A stretch of 64,000 bases of DNA, taken from assembly GCA_038496675.1 (NCBI GenBank), contig CM076658.1, forward strand, positions 9,033,627 to 9,097,626, read 5' to 3'. This document shows positions 51,159 to 61,900 of the stretch, one piece after another (the stretch's first letter is position 1; each line of letters opens with the position of its first letter). The stretch comes from Rachycentron canadum. Lineage: Eukaryota; Chordata; Actinopteri; Carangiformes; Rachycentridae. The translations under genes were made by a program, and so were the position numbers. The notes under the pieces were generated by a model, which worked only from the letters and a program-made list of their open reading frames with translations, was not told the DNA's origin and ran no database searches.

Positions 51159-54100
51159 ATGATGACACAGAGGCAGCTTGGATGGCGAAGGTTATTTCTG
51201 ATACTCACAGGTAGGATTTGTGCTTGTATTCTTTCACTTTTCTATGAACCACCACCACACCTTAGGTAGTTAATCATTAATTCAACGGTTCGCTACTCAA
51301 CCGGAAGCAGGATTATGTTTTACCTGTAGAGAAAACCATTTACAACACGTATATGTATTCATTTATATTTATGTATATTGTATATTTAAAACCAGAAACA
51401 TACGTAGCTTGTTAAGATTTAATCAGATATTTCGCTCTGTCACCCGATTACACATTAGAGAAGTAGATATCATTTAGTTTTGCAAAAACTCCTAATAAGG
51501 AAGAGATTATCTGTTATCTATCTGTTATTATGTTTTTCTTTTTGGTTTCAGTGCTGAACTGTTGCAGCAGTTTGGAGGTTTCTATTCCAGAGACACTATA
51601 TGAGGTGGCAAAAGGAGGCGATATCACCTTGACCTGTTCCTTCATCCCAGCTCAGCCAGGCCCCACGACAATGGTCCTCACATGGGATGCTTTCCCTGAC
51701 AATGATAATGATCCAATGGTGAGAGGTTAAAATAACTGTCTGCAAAATAGTGACTGTAACTTTTTCCTAGGACAGTGTTATTATGGTGAGCTACCTACAG
51801 AGGAGCTCCACTGCTTTTACACACAAAGGGCAGTTTACTTGACTTGAAGTCTTCAGGGTTATCGCCGCTTGAGGTGGAAGAGAACAAATTTGAAAAAGAA
51901 AGTAAAACTTGTGGGTGTAAAGTGTGAGAGACATGAGTGTTGCTAAATGGAGGGTCAAATGAAAGACCTGCCTCTCAGTTGCATTATGAGGAGCAATGCA
52001 ACTAAAATACATTAATACATTCACGATTTATCCATCTACAAAATAGTGCTACTGAATGGAAATTATACATATTTTTCTAGACTAGACTTATGACCAAGTC
52101 TCCTGACTTGGTGATGATGAATTGCAGGTGTACACTTTTGTTATACTACACTCCATCAGTAAGATATCAATTGTATATCCATATAATTTTATACCTTCCA
52201 ATCTTTGACTAATCTGTTGACATTCTCCTCAGAAAATGTTACAAGCTAAAAATCAATTGGAAATTGATCCAGTGTGAGTTAACATTGTTTGCCACATCAT
52301 AATTAAGGTTAACTTTAGCCATGAGTAGAAAACCACCAAAAACACGTAATCATTTTAATTCAGTAGCTAAAAAGATTAAAAAGATAAAACATGACATGTA
52401 CAATGGGGTGAAAACTTCTCTTTGATGCTGTGTAAAATGTTTAATGTGTAATATTTTCATACCAAGACTGTGACATTATCACTACCTGAAATTGACAACA
52501 GACACTTCCTGAAATGAATGATGATCCACCGCAGTAAATAATAGTTTCTATTTAAAAAGACAGATGTTCCTTTCGCTCATGACAAGATAGGTTTCAATAA
52601 GTCCATTGCAAACTCAACTCTCAAACTCAACAAATGAGACGACCTTTGATTTAAAATCTAGTCGGGCTGGGTTTGAGTATGGATTGGGTTATCTACTGCT
52701 AACTATTCAAGACTATTTCATTTATGTTCCATTAAATTTAACTTGCTTTGTATTAATTAACGGTTTTATCTTGTTTGGGATTAAAGATACAAAGGACATA
52801 GCTGTTACAAGACCTCCAGTATTCACACTTACATTGAGCTGTGAAGGTTCAAGACCAAAACATCTCGTTTCAAGTTTTTCTTTCAGCTTAAATGATTGAA
52901 GATTCACAACGTTTTCTTGGGACTTTAGTTCGCAAGAGTTCATTTGTGTCAAACTGTCACATTCCAGTGATAAGATGACATTAAATTCAGTACAATGAAA
53001 ACTTGTAGTGTCAGAATAATAATTAGGCCTACTCTGATTAAACCAAACAGAATTGACCACAATGTCCATTTGCCATATAGACATAGCTAAAATACAAAAA
53101 TAAGAGTCTACAGCCATGCTGCTGGACTTGTGGGCCTGTGGGTAAAGTTGTTCTTCAAGCTAAAAGTTGATGTCAGCATATTAAGTGTGCTAACATGCTG
53201 ATATTTGTTAATTTGTATTAAGCACAGAGTAAAATAAAAGTAAATCAAATGGAATTAAGTTGCAAGTATTGGACAATTCTAAAATTATTCACCTTAATGG
53301 GTGAAAATCACTGGCAGCCAAATTTGCTTGTTTCAAGTAAAATATAGTTCATACCTGATATGTTTACACTTAATTTTGAAGGCACATTTTCACAGTGTTC
53401 ATATAGTTCATATAGCCCTTATAGTGGTGATGATATTTGTTCGGTGGATGAATGAAATAGTAAAACATTCCTGTAACAATTTGTGTTATGGACAAGTCTA
53501 AGATCAAGTCATGAAATTGCTAATTTTGACAAAAATAAAGAAATTCAGTTTGCTGTCACAGAAGACAGTGAAAGCAGCAAATCCTGACAAAGGGTTTGAA
53601 AAATTACTTAATTTAATTGTCATTGTTTTGTCAATTGTCAATTGATAAATTGACTAATCAATTGAGCTTTTTGCATATATCACCCTCCCCTGTCAGTTTT
53701 ATTCATAGTGCCAAAATCTCAGATTTGCCTAAAAATACATTACAGCATATAATACTCTCCTCTCTCCCTATAACTTACATATATGTATGTCAGGGCAACT
53801 TGTGACATGGCACTGATTATTTTGATACTGTTGAATATTGAGCCAGCATTGGTATGATATTGTATTATTACATAATGCTGAGCAGATATTATAAAATATG
53901 TCATTTGTGTTTCATTTCTCCAGCAATCTGTGGCCACCTTCTTTTCAAACAATCCAATTGACATTGCACCTGCCTATGAAGGCAGAGCCATTTTGGAGGT
54001 TGACCTTAAAAATCAAGTGAGCACACTCCGCTTGACAAAGGTGACCATGCAGGACAGCCGTCGCTACCAGTGCAGCGTCATAATCCCCAATGATGATGAA

Positions 54101-57100
54101 GGAACACCAGCTGCCGCCACCTCCCTTTTGGTCTTAGGTGAGAATTATCTACTGCTATACATGATGTCATATTCATATGTTGTCTCCATCATGATATCAA
54201 AACTGTACAGTTCTCTTGTAATGAGCTATTTATTTCTTCTTATTGTTGTTATTGTTATTATTTTTATTAATATCAATAATAATAATTTGATTTCTTTCAG
54301 TGCCTCCCTCTTTACCCATCTGCAATATTAATGGGAAAGCAGAGTACTGGCACAACATCACTCTCACCTGTGTGTCTGAGGAGGGATCTCCAAAACCTGA
54401 CTATGGTTGGATGAGCTACAGTGCTCAAAACATTCGCAGAGATTTCCCACCTAAGACAGATATAAGTATGGATTCAGACCATCCACATTTTACTCTGAAG
54501 TGCACATCTTTGGCAGCTTGCTGTTCCCTTTCACCAGTGTTAATGTAAAAAAAATGAGAAAATGGCTCAAAATGGTCATTAAAACATCTCTTGTTATTAT
54601 GTTGCAGAGGAAGGTGTTGTATCTCTCTTCAATATTTCAAGAGAGATGTCGGGGTTCTACATTTGCACATCAAAAAACCGAATTGGTTCTGCCAGCTGCA
54701 ACTTAACCTTAGCTGTGATGCCTGGTAGGTGTTAAAATCGTCTCATCAGTTCCCAATGAACCCAGTTAGTTTGTGCGCCTCTCTTATTCCAGCTAGCAGG
54801 TCTTACAGTACAAAAGCTCTCACAATCTCAATATATACTACACACTTGGCGTCAAATGGTAAAGACCAGTGGCTATTACTAGAGGCTAGTGGAGATTTTA
54901 GCCAATAAAATGCCGGATATTTCCCTCAGGGGTCGGTGGAGATAGTACATTTACCAGGTGACTAGAAACATGAGTAAAGTAATGCTAAAGTTGGGCCATG
55001 ACTACAGGATGATTAATAGCATGCCATGGGTAGTTAACCATTTCCTAAACCCCTCCCTCAAACTAACAGTTGCCCAGCCCTAGATTAGCAACCACAAATG
55101 ATACATTGCAACATAATGAAAAAATATAATACTCAAAGAGAAGGTTGTTGTTGTCTTTTTCTGCTCAAATATTTTAGACACAAATTTGAAGGAGCAGAAT
55201 AGCTAATTAAACTGCGAATGGTTGCAAATCTTAGCCCTGGACTAAGTATTGTGAGAAAATCCCATGTTTCTATTCCTTTCTCTCCAGGTAGCATTAATGA
55301 GGCATCCATTGCAGTTATAATTGGAGGAGTCCTTGCAGGTCTAGTGGTTCTGGGGATTATCATCTTCTGTTGCTGCCGGAAAAAGGGCAAAAAGGACAAG
55401 TATGCTGAGGGGTATGTACTTTATTTCCTGTACACTATGACATTATGACCACTGATGGGTGATGTGAATAACATTATCAAATTATCTTGTTATAATGGCA
55501 CCTGTCAGTGTGTGCGATATTTGAGGAAACAAGTGAACATTTTTCCTCCAAGTTGATATAAGGATGTGACCGACTTTGACTTTGACAAGGGCCAAACTGT
55601 GAAGGCTAGACAACTGGATCCAGGCATCTACAAAACTGCAACTCTTGTGGGATGTTCCCAGCCTGCAGTGGTCAGTACCTACCAAAAAAGTGGTCCAAGA
55701 AAAAACCAATCAACCAGCAACAGGGTCATAGGTAGACACGGCTCATTGATGCACTTGGGAAGCAAAGGCTAGCCCGTGTGGTATGATCCAATTGCTGAAA
55801 AAGTTCTTGTTCTCTGATTCTGATAGAAAAGTATCAGTTTGTTGTGTGGGGCCTTATAGTCATAGACCACTCATGGTGTCCATGCTGCCCCTGTCCACCT
55901 CCAAAAACCTATAATGGGCATGTGAGCATCAGAACTGGACCATGGAGCAATGGAAGAAGGTGGCTGGGTCTGTTGAATCCTGTTACATCATGTGGATGAC
56001 CAGGTGTGTGTGTGTCACTTACCTGGCACCACAATGATGAACTAAGGGAAAAAGACAAGCTGGTGGAGGCAGTATGATGCTTTGGGAAATGTTCTGCTGC
56101 AAAACTTTGGGTCCTGCCATTCATGTGGATGTTACTTTGACATGTACCACCTACCTAGCAAACCATGTTCACCCTTTATGGAAATGGTAACCCCTCATGC
56201 CAGTGGCCTCCATCCCACACTGTAACAGTGGTTCAGAAATGGTTTGAGGAACACAAGAACAAGAGTTCAAGGTGTTGACTTGGCTCCAAAGTGCCATATC
56301 TCAATCCAATCAAGCATCTGTGGGATGTGCTGGACAAACGAGTCCGATCTATGCAGGCCCCACCTCGCAACTTACAGGACTTAGAGAATCTGCTGTCAAC
56401 GTCTTGGTGCCAGATCCCTTCAGGTCTAGTGGAGTCCATGAATTAACCAGTCAGTGTTGTTTTGGTGGTAAAAGGAGAACCTACACAATACTATGGTGGT
56501 GGTTGTAATATTACAGGTTGATCGTGTATGTTTCTGTCACTGTAAATCACCAACAACAATTGGTTTTGTTCGTGTATTAGTTAATAGTATCCCTGTCTGT
56601 TCATGTCCCCAGAGATGTGCAGTTTTATGACAGAGATGGTCCAGAAACTGGAGAGCAGTACTGGGATGACAGGTCAAACAGCGAGACAAAGCAGCACAAT
56701 CAGTATGAAGACAAAAGTGCTGTTCCTCAAAACTATTACGGTGAAGGACAATCTGGAGACAAGCTGGAGGATGATCAACACAGTCATAGTAGTGGTAAAG
56801 AAAAGAATTATGGTAAAGGCAGTGATATTGACTCTCTACGTGACCAGGACAACCAGCGTGATCGTGGGAGTCGAGATCGCCTTGACGATAAACGTAACTA
56901 TTACAGTGGCAGTCGTGATCGCCTTGATGACCAACGAGATCGTTATGGTGGCAGTCGTGATCGCCTTGACGATAAACGCGACCGTTATGGTGGAAGTCGC
57001 GATCGACTTGATGATCAACGAGATCGATTCGGTGGAAGTCGTGATCGACTTGATGATCAACGCGATCGATACGGTGGAAGTCGTGATCGACTTGATGATC

Positions 57101-57342
57101 AACGCGATCGATATGGTGGAAGTCGCGATCGACTTGACGATAAACGCGATCGATACGGTGGAAGTCGCGATCGACTAGACGATAAACGTGATCGATACGG
57201 TGGAAGTCGCGATCGACTTGACGATCAACGCGATCGATACGGTGGAAGTCGCGATCGACTTGACGATCAACGCGATCGATACAGTGGAAGTCGCGATCGA
57301 CTTGACGATCAACGCGATCGATACGGTGGAAGTCGTGATTGA
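51159..57342 (+). CDS. gpa33: GPA33-like cell-surface glycoprotein (two Ig domains) with repeat-expanded tail
   Basis: CTX/JAM-family membrane protein; the human protein (A33 antigen) marks intestinal epithelium. Seven exons: 51159-51210, 51552-51718, 53924-54137, 54301-54465, 54608-54724, 55288-55411 and 56613-57342. Phases agree; 522 aa against 319 in human. Signal peptide at about 1-25. V-type Ig domain with C46, W62 and C123 (DSRRYQC). Second Ig domain with the extra cysteine pair of this family (VPPSLPICNI and ASCNLTLAV) and TLTCVSEEGSPKPDYGW. Membrane helix at about 246-265, then FCCCRKKGKK with cysteines suited to palmitoylation. From residue 366 the tail has eleven 14-residue units, SRDRLDDQRDRYGG and variants, ending at a TGA. 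An in-frame ATG at 51129 would add ten residues; I prefer 51159 because it gives a standard signal peptide. Its place between pou2f1 and ildr2 fits GPA33. Confidence 0.88.
53108..53226 (+). repeat. Dispersed repeat family C, copy 2
   Basis: CTACAGCCATGCTGCTGGAC and GTGCTAACATGCTGATATTT recur from the copy at 25527. In gpa33 intron 2. Confidence 0.45.
53595..53668 (+). repeat. Dispersed repeat family A, 3' end
   Basis: TTGTTTTGTCAATTGTCAAT and GATAAATTGACTAATCAATT match the distal end of family A. In gpa33 intron 2. Confidence 0.4.
55845..56525 (+). mobile_element. Tc1/mariner transposase relic in gpa33 intron 6
   Basis: Translating across several frameshifts and stops gives MLWEMFCCKTLGPAIHVDV, then LNPIKHLWDVLDKRVRSM, then APPRNLQDLENLL and TSWCQIPS. 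These match the catalytic-domain C-terminus of Tc1-like transposases (LNPIEHLWDVLD...). Multiple in-frame stops, shifts and small deletions show it is dead. Ends were not delimited by clear terminal inverted repeats. Confidence 0.75.
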
Positions 57343-57565
57343 CTTGATGATCAACGTGATCGCAGTCGTGATCATCTTGACAATCGAAGCGACCGTTATG
57401 GCGGCAGTCGTGACTGACTTGACGATCACCACGACCGTTATGGCGGCAGTCGTGACTGACTTGACGATGACCACGACCGTTATGGCGGGAGTCGTGACTG
57501 ACTTGACGATCACCACGACTGTTATGGCGGCAGTCGTGATTGTCTGGCTTACAGTGACAATCAAG
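56869..57565 (+). repeat. 42-bp coding minisatellite (gpa33 tail) extending past the stop codon
   Basis: Eleven complete 42-bp units (56869-57330) encode SRDRLDD(Q/K)RDRYGG. The array then continues in the same frame past the TGA at 57340-57342 with about five more divergent units to about 57565. Many units carry about eight CpG dinucleotides in 42 bp and contain CGATCG and TCGCGA palindromes. Unit length divisible by three keeps the phase after gain or loss of units. Confidence 0.95.
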
Positions 57566-57804
57566 ACAGAAAGTGATACAAATCACTTTGTGTTACTGAA
57601 TGATATTTTAAAGTTATTTTATTCCTTTTTATGATCCAAAAATTTTTGCATGTGTTTATGGGTTGGCCAGTTGTTTCTTTTTTGCCCTATTACTGATCAA
57701 TGCTACCCTCCTGATGTTTTTTCACATTAAAGGCCTACCTATAAAGGGAAGGTTGCAAGACTTTTATTATGAAAATTCTGAAGAAGCTAGACCGGATCAT
57801 TCAT

Positions 57805-57938
57805 TGTGGCTCAACATGGATGCAGGCACATGGAGATCATGCAAACTTCATACAGACTCCACACAACCAGGCCTAGGGTTCGTACCCCGAACCTTTTTGC
57901 AGTGAGGTACCAGTGCCAACCGCTGCACCACCGTGCCT
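57805..57938 (-). mobile_element. tRNA-derived SINE in the gpa33 3'UTR
   Basis: On the minus strand it begins GGCACGGTGGTGCAGCGGTT, with an A-box-like GCGGTTGGCACTGG and a B-box-like GGTACGAACCC, followed by GTGTGGAGTCTGTATGAAG and TTTGCATGATCTCC. This is the head of a common fish tRNA-derived SINE. It is inserted opposite to the gene. Confidence 0.65.
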
Positions 57939-58542
57939 AACTCTTGTTGTGCTGATGTATGATACCGAACTATATACTACTATATCAATCAAACTGGGTT
58001 GAAACCAGTTAGCCTTCTGACAACCTGACCTGTATCTGCATCAGTCGCTTTATTGCTTGGTGATCAACTTTCCTTGAAGGAAGTCTAGACCAGAGTCAAA
58101 CTTCATTAACATGAATAGTGTTTGTTTGTATTTCCATGGAAACTTGCCCAAATCCCAGTAAATATACGTTGGCCACCACTAAAACACCAGCTCATTTACA
58201 TCCTGCACATTAAGGTCACCTGTCCTACTGCAGTCATTTGAATATTGTTGTTAAAACATAATTTTCCAAATGTTTTTGTCACTCCACCATGTGAACTGTG
58301 TACATTATCTTTTAAGTGCCTGTGTGATTCTTAGGTTGTGATTCGAAGTAATGAAATGCCTATATTTCCTACTGTATAGTAAATCTCATTTGTGCTTTGA
58401 TGTTTTTGATTTTGCAGTTTATACTAAAATTCATTTTACTTTAAATATTTTTTTTTATTATTTGTGTTGTTATTTTTTGTGTTATAAATGATTCCTATTG
58501 AATGTAAGCTTTGTATTTTTCATAGAAAGTCAAATCAAGTTT

Positions 58543-58548
58543 AATAAA
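58543..58548 (+). terminator. Candidate gpa33 poly(A) signal
   Basis: AATAAA about 1.2 kb after the annotated stop. Confidence 0.55.
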
Positions 58549-58964
58549 GAAAGTGGGTTAAAAATAGTTGTCGTTTATTTGCAGTGAAAATCCACAAACT
58601 CACAATGAACTCTGTCCTGGTTAGATTAAAGTCTGACCCCCTCCCTGCACCACAGTCCCACCGGACAGACCTTCATCCTCCCGGGAAGCACCGCTGCTGC
58701 ACCTGCTGCAGGGAAATAAAACCAGCCTCCAGCAGATAAACTATAAAAATTAAAAATAAAAACACTTCACTTACTTTTGTGTTTTCCGGACACAGGAAGT
58801 TGTGTGTACTTGTGTTGTGTTAGTGCCGGACTCACCTCCGGGTGAAGTGGTACGGTCCCGTTAGTCGCAGTCTGAGTCCTGTTTGCAGCAGCAGCCGCAG
58901 TTTGCGGACAGCGAGATGACCAACATGCGGATAAACTGCACTTTGCAATAAAACGGAGTCTATA

Positions 58965-61900
58965 ATGAACTTTTACCAGCTGGCTGTTTTCCTGGGAGCA
59001 TCATGTAAGTTTATTGTAATTCTCTAAAATCTGCTGAATTTACGACGAGAGCGCAACAGGTTGATCCGTTGGAAACTTATTGCTTATCCAGGGCTTCAGA
59101 CCACATCCGTATATAAAGGCTTCAAACACTTAGTGAAGTCATTGCTCTTGTTTATTCGACTGGTTTTAGTAATTATATTGATGGTTTGACCCCTTTTTAA
59201 CAATTAATAACACATTAGGGGCTTTGTGGGCCAACGCTGGTAATCCCTCTGAGATTTATATGTGGTGACCAATATTGTGTTGACTGTACTTTACAGTATA
59301 AGGCCTATGTCACCCTCCTCAGATATGATAATAATATTACCTCTGAACTTGTAATCCTTAATGTTACAGGCTTGTCTGCACAGGAAACAGAAAAACCACT
59401 GTGATTTACTCAATAAAAGCAGAGGTGTATATTTTGGAGCACGATGATCAATATTAGGGCTTTAACTTCAAAGCTACACCCATGTAGAGCAAAAATGTCC
59501 TGTAATTGATTCTTCAATCAACAGGAAATTCATTTATTGTGACAAGTAATTGTAAACAAGTAAAAATGTAATTATTTCCAGTTTCTCAGCTTCTACAAAG
59601 ATTTGATTTTCCTTTTCATTTATGATATTAGAGTAATATTTTTGACTTTTAGGGTATTTGAACACATCACTTGGGTGTTTGTAGACTTGAAATTGCAGGT
59701 TAACTGAAGATGACAGTAATTATTAGGTGTAGCCTTATCCACAGATACAATTAAGTACAAAAGTTGCTGCAAATTGAAAATATACTTGCACTCGTACACC
59801 TGGCAGCAACGCACTCCTGACAATAACTGTTCAGGCTTCACAAAGTCTGAGTTTGCTGTAACTCAACAGGGAGACTAAATTCACTCTTATCAGTGCTTTT
59901 GTTGAGCTAATGAGTCAATGTGAAGGAATGCACAATGCACCAAAGACAGGAAATGTAAAAGCTCTGCTGAGGAAGCCTGATGGTATTCAGGAAACATGCA
60001 GCAGCAGAGCTTTGACCTGGAATACATGTGTGACCGCACACTGGCTTAAAAAGTGGTCTACTCTCAAAATGAGACTTTTAGTTTGTATGTAGGTGGAGGA
60101 GGAGAGTGTGTGCTCTCTCTGTAACCTGTTCATTAACCTACAGTGAGTCACACCTGATGTCAGCGTCATGCAAACAATAGTTATCAGTAACTTAGAGGTG
60201 ATGCATCCAGCAGTATCTGTGTTTGTTTCTCTTCCTCTCACCTCAAACTGAGGCATTCATGCTGTAACGGTTTGGTTTAAATCTCTAGCTGGTAATTGGT
60301 CTGTTCGCAACCAGCTGGACAAGGCCAGATGCTCTCATTGGTTACAAGTCCATTACCTCCTCCCCCTGCTCAGCTCCTCAAGTGGGACAAGGGGGGGGGG
60401 GTTCTAACAATGGACTGGTCCATGAAAAAAGAAACAAAGGGAAGACCTTTGTTGGGAGGAATTTAGAGCTTGGTCACCCCCTCCTCTTCTTCTCTGATCC
60501 TGTAAAATAATTTGGCTTAATCATCATTGACGCTGTTTGTCTTACTTGTGCAGTTGAAGAGTATGAGATAGATTAGAAACCTAATGATGCTCATCTGACT
60601 GGGCTCAGTATGTCGTGATGATGCAGCATGGCCACTGGAGGTGAAACAGTCAAATGAGCCATTACTCAACAGACAGGAAATTAATCAGGAACTGATTATT
60701 ATTATAAACATAATCAAAAACATTTGAAGTTTGTCTCTGAGGAACAATATTTCAGAGTAAACACTTCATGATTAATCAAATGACCCAATGCATTTTATCA
60801 TGATTATGATTATGCTCATTATCAATAAATCAGCAGAATATTTCCATAATCAGTTCATCAATTGAAGTATAAAATATCAGAACATTGTGAAAAACAATTG
60901 TGACTCAATTATCAAAAAAGGGTGGTTGTTGTTTTTCTGTCTGGAAATACAAAGACTTGTTCTCATTTTAGAAGGAAATCCATTTTAGATAAACGCACAC
61001 TGTACGCTCCTCTTACTGGTCCAAAGGAGAGGCAGGCTGGTGGACTTGCTTTTGTTTTGATTTCCTGTCTTCTGGGAAATGTTTAGAGTGAGTTCCTGCC
61101 CCACCTAGAGCTAATATGACCAGCAGTAAGCACCCACGAGTGTCTGAGCTCCATCCCCTCCTGTGATGACAACCCCCTGCCTCCCCACAGGCCTCCCAGC
61201 CCCCCACACACACTGGAATTTAACCTTCCTGACCCGGGTATAGAGCAAAATAGGAGCCCCCCACACACCTAATCTCTGCTTCTGCCTTTTCTCCTCCTTT
61301 AATATGACACAAATGACTGTGAAAATCATCATGAATGATCTATGCAGAAACAAGACTCAGCTGTTTCTGCAGTAATCAAGATCATCAGATGTGTCTTTTT
61401 CCAGCTTGTCTATGCTCAGTTACCAGTTTGGCACGCTCATCTGAAACTAATGCAGTCTAATACAACAGCCTTGTAATGTTTTGTCAGTGAGGATAGATCG
61501 GGGGTGTCCAAATTTTTAGAATAGGGACCAGATGTGAGAATACCTGGGAGCCAGCTGCTTCGTCCCTCAGCAAAAGGCTTCCCCTGTCTCAGGATTGGAA
61601 ATCATCACTTTGAAGTATTTCAACGGTTTCTTGGCAAATGAGACAAAGGCAACAGTTTTCGCTTTCAATGAAATTGTTCTTAGTTCTCCACCGTTCCTCA
61701 AACTGCCAACTTTACACTTCTTTGCTGTGGCCATGAATGCCAGGTAGGGTGGTGCTGCCATTGTGAGCTGAACAGGAAAAACACAAAACACAAACAAGTG
61801 AACTTGCATCATGAACCACATATTTTGCAGAGGGCCACATATATTTTTGGAGATTTAAAAAAAAAAAATTGGTCCGTGGTCCAGACTTGGAACATGCCCA

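Larger units (their letters stand above)
57343..58964 (+). other. gpa33 3'UTR and gpa33-ildr2 spacer
   Basis: Holds in-frame relic repeats to 57576, a SINE at 57805-57938, and an AATAAA at 58543-58548. From there to the ildr2 start codon is only about 415 bp, part of which must be the ildr2 promoter and 5'UTR. MAEL, which lies between the human genes, is not seen. Confidence 0.6.

Noticed and set aside
56537..57586. Antisense open reading frame of 349 codons across the minisatellite
   Set aside because: A 42-bp unit without stops is open in several frames. The antisense product is His/Asp/Arg repeat with no domain, and the sense frame is joined by splice sites to the Ig exons.
56603..57634. 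Long plus-strand frames out of phase with gpa33 (Val/Ile/Asp repeats)
   Set aside because: These are frame shadows of the same 42-bp repeat and have no splice connection.
57663..57905. 80-codon plus frame after gpa33
   Set aside because: Its second half is the reverse of a SINE, and it has no splice context or family match.
57870..57938. A tRNA gene on the minus strand
   Set aside because: A-box and B-box resemblance is explained by a tRNA-derived SINE; the sequence does not fold into a full cloverleaf on inspection.
61567..61821. 84-codon minus frame in ildr2 intron 1
   Set aside because: Lies inside a probable MITE-like repeat; no recognisable transposase domain.
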